From positions 1 through 13,326 of the forward strand of contig DASZZX010000054.1 of assembly GCA_036260415.1 (NCBI GenBank): a DNA stretch of 13,326 nucleotides, read 5' to 3'. The notes beneath the pieces were generated by a model. The model did no database searches. It saw only the letters and a list, made by a program, of their open reading frames with translations, and had not been told where the DNA came from. Each line of letters starts with the position of its first letter. Positions within the stretch are counted from its first letter, which is position 1. Below are positions 6,101-12,208 of the stretch, piece by piece. Source of the stretch: DASZZX01 sp036260415. Its GTDB lineage: Bacteria > Actinomycetota > Nitriliruptoria > Nitriliruptorales > JAHWKO01. The position numbers were made by a program, and so were the translations under genes.

Positions 6101-6747
6101 TGGGCGAACCGGCTGTGCTCGCGCAGGTAGCTGACTACTGGCTCTGGCGCCGTTGAGGCGGAGCCAGCCGCGAACGGCGGCTGTGGATCGTACTCCATGG
6201 CCAGCTGGATGCGCTGGGCCAGCTCCTTCCCGTGCAGTCGGCAGACCAGCGCGAGGGCGAGGTCGATGCCAGCCGACACGCCTGCGGCGGTGACGTAGGG
6301 ATGGTCCCATACCACCCTTTGGTTCTGTGGTCTTGCGCCGAGCCGCTCCAGTTCAGCCATGGCGAGCCAGTGCGTCGTTGCCCTTCGGCCCGCTAGCAGG
6401 CCAGCTCGGGCGAGCAGCAGGGCACCTGTGCACACGGATGCGGTCCAGCGCGCACCCGCACTCTGCTCCCGCAGGAACGCGATCAGCTCCTCGTCGTGCA
6501 TCGCCGCGGCCTGGCCGGGGCCGCCCGGCACCACCAGAACCTCGAGTTGTGCACACGACGCGAACGTCTCGTCCGGAGTGAGACGAAGCCCTCGGTCGCT
6601 CTCGACCGGTGTGCTATCGCGGGCCACGAGCACGCAGTGATGGTCGGTCCGGGCTAGTACCTCGTAGGGACCGACCAGGTCCAGAGCGGTAACCGCGGGG
6701 AAGAGCACCAATCCGATGACGCCTACCGGGGCGTGGCCACCATGCAC
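6097..6747 (-). CDS. DJ-1/PfpI family protein, isonitrile hydratase-like
   Basis: This 216-residue protein of the class I glutamine-amidotransferase-like superfamily is closest in pattern to isonitrile hydratase (InhA type), which hydrates isonitriles to N-substituted formamides. Matching features are the N-terminal strand VGVIGLVLFPAVTALDLVGP with Asp23, and VLVVPGGPGQ at 70-79. The nucleophile elbow SVCTGALLLARAGLLAG has Cys106 and Thr107. RRATTHW, VTAAGVSAGIDLALALV and the C-terminal hallmark EYDPQPPFAAGS at 185-196 follow. There is no AraC-type DNA-binding domain, so it is an enzyme-like stand-alone form. The GTG start is fixed by AAGGAGG seven bases upstream. The gene overlaps the preceding reductase gene by 25 bases and the PPTase gene by 4. 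In this operon it may hydrate an isonitrile or related intermediate, or detoxify a product. Other DJ-1 activities cannot be excluded. Confidence 0.82.
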   Translation of the reverse strand: MHGGHAPVGVIGLVLFPAVTALDLVGPYEVLARTDHHCVLVARDSTPVESDRGLRLTPDETFASCAQLEVLVVPGGPGQAAAMHDEELIAFLREQSAGARWTASVCTGALLLARAGLLAGRRATTHWLAMAELERLGARPQNQRVVWDHPYVTAAGVSAGIDLALALVCRLHGKELAQRIQLAMEYDPQPPFAAGSASTAPEPVVSYLREHSRFAQ

Positions 6748-7841
6748 TCATCGACCTCCTTGACGCCGAGCGTGCGCAGGTACCACGCAATGTATGGTTG
6801 GAGTGCATCGCTGCTCAGGTCCACGCCCGGCCAGTGCGTGCCGAGGGCTGCGTCGCAGTTGCGGCGGGCGAACAGTTTCGTGCCTGTCAGGTAGGAGCCG
6901 TAGAAGGGGATTCGGTCGCTGAGGGCCTGGTCGATCGCATTGAGTTCACGTATGGACGTGGCGAAGAGCGGTTGGCGCAGGCTCAGTAGGTTGAACGCCA
7001 GCCGCATTGCGTCGCCCAGGAACGTCGGGCGGGGGTTGGTGATGTGGAAGTAGGTTGCGGTGCTGCTGGAGCGGGAGATAGCAACCGCCTGGCGCGCCAC
7101 CTCGTTCACTGGGATGAGGTTCAGGCGGGTGTCTGCGTCGGCGAGGATGCGCAATGGCCGCAGCGCCAGAAGGTCGCCCAGAAGCCGGGAAACCTCGTCC
7201 CGGAACGTCACGAGCTCACGCAGGAATCCGTACATGCCCGTGCTACTTGTCGCGGCCAACGTCTCGCTGTGGCCGATGACGATGCTAGGCCGGAGGATCC
7301 GCACCTGCATGTTGGGCGCCGCCGCGACGAGTTGTTCACTGACGAATTTGGTTCGCTCGTAGTGGTTGTGGTGCGAGGCGGCAGATCCGGCCGACTCGGG
7401 GATCTCTCCGTTCGCGGTGCCCGCGACGTACGCCGTGCTCACATGGTTGAAGCTGTTCGCCTGCGCGTCGCGGGCAAGTTTGAGGACCGCCTGCGTTCCA
7501 TGAATGTTGTGCCGTTCGATGTCTTCGACATGCTGGTCCTCGAACCGCAGTGAGGCAGCGCAGTGCCAGACCGCGTCAACCCGTCCGATCTCGCTGCGTG
7601 AAGGCAGCGATTCGGTGATATCGCCGGGCACCGCATGCGTCCGGGTAAGGATGTCGGGCAGGAGGTCGATCCTGCCGTAGGCCTCAGCCGCCTCGGTGAG
7701 AGACCGGTGCAGCCGCTCCGTTGGCGTCGTGGTGCCACGGGGCCGTACAACGCAGACGATGTCGGCGTGGGTCTGCTCTAGCAGCTCGAGCGCGATCGCC
7801 CCGCCGACGAAGCCGGTGGCGCCGGTGATTAGTTGGGCCAT
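6723..7841 (-). CDS. thioester reductase-like extended SDR (male sterility/NAD_binding_4 type)
   Basis: This is a 372-residue stand-alone NAD(P)H-dependent reductase of the family that includes the terminal R domains of NRPS/PKS enzymes, carboxylic acid reductases and fatty acyl-CoA reductases. These cut an acyl thioester reductively to an aldehyde. The glycine motif TGATGFVGG is at residues 7-14 and VVRPRG at 31-36 marks cofactor specificity. VWHCAASLRF at 91-100 corresponds to the usual V.H.AA..... motif. The catalytic set is VSTAYVAG (Ser135/Thr136) with Tyr161 and Lys165 in HYERTKFVSEQLV. RILRPSIVIG is at about 179-188. The length is normal. The ATG has GAGGAG six bases upstream, and the gap from the SagB-like gene is 10 bases. 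The presumed substrate is the acyl-ACP of the same operon. Sugar-epimerase-like activity on a free small molecule is an alternative. Confidence 0.85.
   Translation of the reverse strand: MAQLITGATGFVGGAIALELLEQTHADIVCVVRPRGTTTPTERLHRSLTEAAEAYGRIDLLPDILTRTHAVPGDITESLPSRSEIGRVDAVWHCAASLRFEDQHVEDIERHNIHGTQAVLKLARDAQANSFNHVSTAYVAGTANGEIPESAGSAASHHNHYERTKFVSEQLVAAAPNMQVRILRPSIVIGHSETLAATSSTGMYGFLRELVTFRDEVSRLLGDLLALRPLRILADADTRLNLIPVNEVARQAVAISRSSSTATYFHITNPRPTFLGDAMRLAFNLLSLRQPLFATSIRELNAIDQALSDRIPFYGSYLTGTKLFARRNCDAALGTHWPGVDLSSDALQPYIAWYLRTLGVKEVDECMVATPR
6755..6761 (-). promoter_or_regulatory. Shine-Dalgarno site fixing the GTG start of the isonitrile hydratase-like gene
   Basis: AAGGAGG on the minus strand is seven bases before the GTG at 6747 and lies inside the end of the preceding reading frame. 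It supports independent or re-initiated translation of the downstream gene despite the 25-base overlap. Confidence 0.75.
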
Positions 7842-7851
7842 GACGCTCTCC

Positions 7852-9141
7852 TCAACTCGTTCGGTAGCTGGATGTCAGCGCCGCATCGGCTTTGCGGGCG
7901 GTATGGTCTGCCTCTCCAATGACCTGGATCACGATCGGGTGGGCGGCCTGGTCGCCCACGCACCGAGCAACTTCTGCGTCGGTGAATCCGCCGATCGTCG
8001 TGGTCCCCACACCCCGACCGGTGGCTGCCCGGTACAGCGCCGCGGTGACGAGACCCGCGTTGACAACGGCTCGGCCATAGCCGGCGTAGCCGTACGCGCT
8101 TATCTCAGCGGCGTCCGCAGTGATCACGAAAGCGGCGGCCGACCGTGCGACGATGCCCTGGCCCTGACATGCCTCGGCGACAGATGCTAGGTCTGAATCC
8201 AAGACCGCCATCTTCAGGCTGGGCGTGTCAACTGTGAAACCGGTATGCATCGCATCAGTGCCCGTTGTAGCCAGCGCTGCTAGGTCGGCTGACGGTACGT
8301 CTCCCCCGGTGAAGTCACGCGCTGACTGCCGGCGGTTCATCAGTTCGAACAACACGTCCCTCGGGGGCACGTCGGGCAGCCACGGACGTGCAGTGTCAAG
8401 GGTGGAGCTAGCGCTCCGTCTGTGTAGCCAAACCACCCGCTGCAGTGCGGGGCTCAGTATTGGAGGCTGCTCGCTCGTCTGAGCGGGCCATCGGGCCATC
8501 GGCGCGCGGTGTAGCGGGTCGGGCACGGAGCTCACCTGTGCATCGGGCATGACGGTGAGCGCGAGGAGGCTCAGTTCCCCGTGACGGAGGCCAAGCAGGT
8601 CGTCGAGGCCGGGATCGCCTTGGCAGAACACCGGGGCAACCTGGTACCCCGTCGCCGTTGCCGCAGCGGCCAGGTTCGCTGCTATGTGGGCCGCGTCCAG
8701 CAGGCAGTAGCGGTAGCCGCGAGTCCCATACCGTTGAACGGTGCGCCAGACGACGCCTGCCAGAACGACACCGTGCTGGCCGGATTCGAGCCCGAGTCGG
8801 CCCGCAACTTGTGCCGCATCGACGCCGGGCACCCCGTGCAACTGGTGGTGTGTGAAGTCGTAGTAGGAGACGTCTCGTCGTGTCACGACGAGGACCTCGA
8901 TCGGGTACATCGCGCCGGCGGACGGTGCGCGACGTGTGCGCCGCTGGCCCTCCACGACCGGGGCACGGTGGCCGTAGGCCCATTCGAGCAGCCGGCACAC
9001 CTCGGCGGTGTCGCGGGCTGGCGGACGCACGGAAGGACCGACGAACCGGCGCAGCGGATCGACCGGGCAGCTAACCGGGCGGATGGTGGACGGGTTCGTA
9101 CCGGTGTAGCGGGAGAGATCGGTTAGAACATCGGGATTCAT
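7852..9141 (-). CDS. SagB-type flavin oxidoreductase with two nitroreductase domains
   Basis: This 429-residue protein is built from two nitroreductase-fold halves. The first half carries the SagB-type signature RRAPSAGAMYPIEVLVV at residues 70-86, YYDFTHHQLHGV at 93-104, and RYCLLDAAHIAANLAAAATA at 144-163. The second half begins at about 262 with FELMNRRQSARDFTGG, and its FMN-site region YGRAVVNAGLVTAALYRAA is at 355-373, followed by GVGTTTIGGFTD and HPIVIQVIGE. SagB-family enzymes use FMN to oxidise azolines to azoles or to dehydrogenate C-C and C-N bonds in peptides and carrier-bound substrates. No azoline-forming cyclodehydratase is near, so a dehydrogenase acting on the ACP-bound or released intermediate is more likely. 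The ATG at 9141 overlaps the aldolase stop as ATGA. An alternative ATG lies three codons upstream. Single-gene tandem-domain forms are known in natural-product clusters; the substrate here is unknown. Confidence 0.84.
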   Translation of the reverse strand: MNPDVLTDLSRYTGTNPSTIRPVSCPVDPLRRFVGPSVRPPARDTAEVCRLLEWAYGHRAPVVEGQRRTRRAPSAGAMYPIEVLVVTRRDVSYYDFTHHQLHGVPGVDAAQVAGRLGLESGQHGVVLAGVVWRTVQRYGTRGYRYCLLDAAHIAANLAAAATATGYQVAPVFCQGDPGLDDLLGLRHGELSLLALTVMPDAQVSSVPDPLHRAPMARWPAQTSEQPPILSPALQRVVWLHRRSASSTLDTARPWLPDVPPRDVLFELMNRRQSARDFTGGDVPSADLAALATTGTDAMHTGFTVDTPSLKMAVLDSDLASVAEACQGQGIVARSAAAFVITADAAEISAYGYAGYGRAVVNAGLVTAALYRAATGRGVGTTTIGGFTDAEVARCVGDQAAHPIVIQVIGEADHTARKADAALTSSYRTS

Positions 9142-9893
9142 GACCGCCACTGAGCTGTCTCCGGCCAGGTGCGGCGGACCTGCCGTACGCAGAACTCCCA
9201 GTACGACTTGATCGCCGAGTCGCTGTAGATGTATGCCTGCTTGGCCGCAACGTCTTTGGCGCTGGACGTGCGGTACGGCACGCCGGCGGCTTCCGCTAGT
9301 AACTGGAGCCGGCAGGCCCGCTCGAGCACCTGCGCCAGCACCACGGCCTCACGCAGGGACTTGCCCACCACGACACTGCCGTGGTTCTGCATCAGGATGG
9401 CTTGCGCTGTTGCGAGTTCAGCTGCTACCGCGCGGCCGGTGGCGATGTTCAGCACCGTGTTGCTGGTTAGCTCGAAGCGGTTCAGCCTGCCTGCGAAGCA
9501 TGCTCCATCGTGTGAGACGGGCAGGAGCGACAGACCGGTGGCGCCGAACACCAGCGTGTACGGGGCATGGCTGTGCACGATCGCGTTGACGTCCGGCCGG
9601 GCTTCGTAGATGGCTTGGTGCAACGGCAATTCAGGCGGGGCCATACGGTCGACTGGCGCGCTGGCGTCAACCTGGGCGACAACGCAATCCTCCGGGGTGG
9701 CCTCGACGAAACCGCAGACGGCGGACTTGATGACGAATGAGGAACTGCCCGGCAGGCGAGCGGACAGCTGCCCTTGGTTGAGGTCGTCGTGGCCGTCCAG
9801 TGACAGGGCCCTTGACCCGACTGCGACGTTGACGGCGAGCCGCCCATGCTTCCGTGATGCTCGGGGCTCGGCGACCGGATGGAGCACAGGCAT
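9138..9893 (-). CDS. class II aldolase/adducin family protein
   Basis: This 251-residue zinc-dependent aldolase/epimerase-fold protein is related to L-fuculose-1-phosphate aldolase and L-ribulose-5-phosphate 4-epimerase. The metal ligands are visible as HSHAPYTLVFGA (His107, His109) and QNHGSVVVG (His171). An acidic residue in PPELPLHQAIYEARPD (Glu88) matches the catalytic glutamate position of fuculose aldolase. The N-terminal phosphate-loop motif usually written GN(V/L)SAR is QGQLSAR here (residues 40-46), so the asparagine is replaced by glutamine. This may mean the substrate is not a sugar phosphate. Length is typical. I chose the ATG at 9893 because GGAGG lies five bases upstream. A GTG at 9911 sharing GTGA with the previous stop is an alternative. 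The product could join or split a carbon chain at an aldehyde made by the thioester reductase. Confidence 0.86.
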   Translation of the reverse strand: MPVLHPVAEPRASRKHGRLAVNVAVGSRALSLDGHDDLNQGQLSARLPGSSSFVIKSAVCGFVEATPEDCVVAQVDASAPVDRMAPPELPLHQAIYEARPDVNAIVHSHAPYTLVFGATGLSLLPVSHDGACFAGRLNRFELTSNTVLNIATGRAVAAELATAQAILMQNHGSVVVGKSLREAVVLAQVLERACRLQLLAEAAGVPYRTSSAKDVAAKQAYIYSDSAIKSYWEFCVRQVRRTWPETAQWRS

Positions 9894-9907
9894 TTCCTCC
9901 TCCGTGA

Positions 9908-10606
9908 TCACTTGCACTTGGAGAGCGCCGGGTCGGCTGCCTGATACACGTCGGCCATTGCGTAAAGTCCCGCCGGCACCGTCCTGACCCACGCCGCTGC
10001 TTCAACCGCCCGACGGGCCGGAACCGCAATCGACCCGACGGAGTGCGTGATGGCCAACTCCTCGTCCTCGAGGGCGAGGGTGACGGTGTGGTCGCTGACG
10101 CGCAGCCCGCCTCGTACTGAGTCGACGCTGGCGGGGAGGGTCCCGCTGGCCTCTTGCCACAGGGCGGCCAGCGCAAGCGCCGTCGCGCTCGGCCGGTCCG
10201 GCTTCGTTGTTTGGTGCCGCTCCGCGACGGTCAGCTCAGCCTTGCCGCGTCCGTCGAGTAGCACGGCGAGCCGCTCGATCAACTCCCGCTGCAGGAAGTG
10301 GCCGAGCGCCAGGTTGGATGCGCGCACGACTGCCACTGTTTCGGCCAAGACCTCGAGTCTTCGGTCGTCTTCGTGGGTAAGTCCCGAGCTGGTCGAGACG
10401 AGAGGCAGCCGATGTCCCTCGCAGTACTCGACCACGGACGGGATGGCCGAGCGGTGTGACGCGTCGACCAGGACATCCGGTGCGGCGATGACGGCCCAGC
10501 CGTCGCGGCCAGCGGTGAGTCCGACCCGCCAGCCGGCCGCGGCCGCCGCCTCACTCACTGCCGCTCCGAGCCGGCCGCGGGCCCCTACGATCCCCAGGAC
10601 GGGCAC
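9908..10606 (-). CDS. DapB-like reductase (4-hydroxy-tetrahydrodipicolinate reductase homologue)
   Basis: This is a 232-residue homologue of the lysine-pathway enzyme DapB, which reduces a cyclic imine/dihydropyridine with NAD(P)H. The nucleotide-binding loop GIVGARGRLG is at residues 5-14, VDASHRSAIPSVVEYC at 47-62 replaces the usual DFT/P...L..C, and STSSGL at 71-76 replaces GTTG. ASNLALGHFLQ follows at 96-106. The catalytic region reads ERHQTTKPDRPSATAL at 129-144. His131 and Lys135 align with the DapB catalytic H159 and K163 (E. coli numbering), but the second histidine is Gln132 and the substrate loop SGTA is SATA. SVRGG at 163-167 and ITHSVGS at 186-192 complete the domain. It starts at a GTG one base after the ACP stop. 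Its place inside the operon and the altered substrate residues argue for a secondary-metabolism role rather than lysine synthesis. Confidence 0.83.
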   Translation of the reverse strand: MPVLGIVGARGRLGAAVSEAAAAAGWRVGLTAGRDGWAVIAAPDVLVDASHRSAIPSVVEYCEGHRLPLVSTSSGLTHEDDRRLEVLAETVAVVRASNLALGHFLQRELIERLAVLLDGRGKAELTVAERHQTTKPDRPSATALALAALWQEASGTLPASVDSVRGGLRVSDHTVTLALEDEELAITHSVGSIAVPARRAVEAAAWVRTVPAGLYAMADVYQAADPALSKCK

Positions 10607-10607
10607 G

Positions 10608-10865
10608 TCAATTGCCTAGCTCGGCGTCGATGTAGCGCGCCATCGCATCAAACGAGGCCAGCACGTCGTCGGATAGGTCGTCGCTCCACTCGAAGCCGAA
10701 AGCGTCCTCTATGGCGACCAGATAGGCCAGCGTGGTCACCGAGTCGAGCCCGAGTCTGCGCAGTGAGTTTTCTGCCTCCACGTCGAGCAGGTCGGCGAGC
10801 CGGCCGTCTGTCACGCGGTGCAGGACGGCCACGAGTTCGCTGGTTATCGCGTCAACGGTTGTCAT
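10608..10865 (-). CDS. stand-alone acyl/peptidyl carrier protein
   Basis: This is an 85-residue acidic carrier protein. The phosphopantetheine attachment motif is LGLDSVTTLAYLVAIEDAFG with Ser42, and the following acidic helix (FEWSDDLSDDVLASFDAMARYI) has the usual four-helix carrier pattern. The GxDS context and small size fit an ACP/PCP serving one loading enzyme. The ATG overlaps the ligase stop as ATGA, and GGAGG lies six bases upstream, so ligase and carrier are translationally coupled. This supports the ligase as its loading partner and the operon's own PPTase as its priming enzyme. Confidence 0.9.
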   Translation of the reverse strand: MTTVDAITSELVAVLHRVTDGRLADLLDVEAENSLRRLGLDSVTTLAYLVAIEDAFGFEWSDDLSDDVLASFDAMARYIDAELGN

Positions 10866-12208
10866 GGGTGTCCTCCGGTGCGAGGTAATGCAGAGAGCAT
10901 GACCTTGCCGCTCGACGACCGGGGCAGGACGGGAACTACGGTCACCAACTGCGGCACCTTGTACGGAGTGAGCCGCGCGACGCAGTGCCCGACAACGTCG
11001 GCGCGTCCGACGAAGGCGCTCTCGACGTAGGCTGCGAGCACCTGCCGGCTGGCAGATTCCTCCGCCCGCACGACAGCATCGGTGACGCCGTCGAGTGTGC
11101 GCAATACGTCCTCGATCTCTGCCGGGTCGATCTTGCGGCCGGCGACGTTCACGACCCGCCCCACCCGACCGTGCAGCACGATCTGGTGTTCGGCGGTCAG
11201 CGTCCCGAGGTCGGCGGTCACGTAGTAGCCGTCGGCGTCGAGTTGGTCTGCGAACAGCGGACCCTCGTCGAGATAGCCGTGCGACATGGAGGGCGAGCGG
11301 AGGCGGATGCGCCCGTCCCCTTCGACACGGCAGTCGACGTGCGGTAGCAGAGTGCCAACAGAGTCCGTCCGGGAGCCGTTGTTGAAGGTGCATGGGCCGA
11401 CTTCGACCAGGCCGTAGTAGTCGCAAATCGGCAGGCCGGCAGCGCGCCAGCAGTCGGCAACGGCGCGCTCGAGCCGCGCAGACGAGCTCACCGCCAGCCT
11501 CAGCCCTCTGGTGGGCACCGGCCCGCCGGCAGCCAGCTGCTCATAGACGAACGGGAACGCCACCATCACGCTCGGTCGGAACCGATCGATCGTCCTCGCG
11601 ATCGAGCGGGGAAGCAGCCGTCCAGGATGGAAACCGAGCGTCGCCCCGGCCAGAAATACGCACAGCAGCGACGCGTTGAACGCCAGGCCGTTGTTGAGCG
11701 TGGCAAGGCACAGCACCCGGTCCTGCTCTGTCAGTCCAGCCGCCTCGCACCAGCCCGACGCCGCAGCGAGGGCGGCGTCCTCGGAGAACTCCAGACAACG
11801 TGAGCGGCCCGTCGAGCCGGAGCTGAACCGCCCAAAGGCTGTGCCGGGAGTCGCATCCCGTGTTGACACCCGGTCGAAACCAACTGGCGGACCCGTGTCC
11901 GTGATCAGGTACCCGGCGCCGCACCGCCGAGCCATCTCGGTCAGCTCGGCCGATGACCATGCCGCATCGGCCAGGAGCGGAATCCCCCGTCCTGCGATGC
12001 CCCCCAACAGCAGGGCGACCGAAGGCGGCGTGTTCCGCGGCATGAGCAGATACGGGCCACCGAACCGGTCGAGCATGTCGCGGGCGGAGAGAACCTCATC
12101 GAGCAGTTGTCGGTATGTCCACGCCACGTCACCCGCCACGATCGCCAGCCGGTCGGCATGCCGCTCGCACGATGCCACCAGCGCCTCCAACACGCCGTCA
12201 GAAGCCAT
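10862..12208 (-). CDS. stand-alone AMP-forming acyl/aminoacyl ligase (ANL superfamily adenylation enzyme)
   Basis: This 448-residue adenylate-forming enzyme probably activates a carboxylic or amino acid with ATP and loads it on the ACP encoded directly downstream. Core motifs are the P-loop SSGSTGRSR at 129-137 (usual ending TGxPK, so the lysine is arginine) and YYGLVEVG at 264-271. TADLG at 331-335, where TGD is usual, keeps Asp333. GRVGRVVNVAGRKIDPAEIE at 347-366 has the hinge Arg, and PRSSSGKV at 429-436 has the catalytic Lys435. The N-terminal domain is compact compared with the 500 or more residues of CoA ligases, so the protein is nearer to single A domains. The ATG at 12208 shares its A with the TGA of the upstream hydrolase (TGATG), with a GGAG-type site eight bases ahead. 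The frame is open further upstream but there only overlaps the hydrolase. Substrate cannot be read reliably. Confidence 0.88.
   Translation of the reverse strand: MASDGVLEALVASCERHADRLAIVAGDVAWTYRQLLDEVLSARDMLDRFGGPYLLMPRNTPPSVALLLGGIAGRGIPLLADAAWSSAELTEMARRCGAGYLITDTGPPVGFDRVSTRDATPGTAFGRFSSGSTGRSRCLEFSEDAALAAASGWCEAAGLTEQDRVLCLATLNNGLAFNASLLCVFLAGATLGFHPGRLLPRSIARTIDRFRPSVMVAFPFVYEQLAAGGPVPTRGLRLAVSSSARLERAVADCWRAAGLPICDYYGLVEVGPCTFNNGSRTDSVGTLLPHVDCRVEGDGRIRLRSPSMSHGYLDEGPLFADQLDADGYYVTADLGTLTAEHQIVLHGRVGRVVNVAGRKIDPAEIEDVLRTLDGVTDAVVRAEESASRQVLAAYVESAFVGRADVVGHCVARLTPYKVPQLVTVVPVLPRSSSGKVMLSALPRTGGHP

Noticed and set aside
10608..11426. 272-residue minus-strand frame extending the ACP upstream
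   Set aside because: The upstream part overlaps the ligase in another frame and is arginine-rich; the ACP has its own ATG and GGAGG site at 10865.
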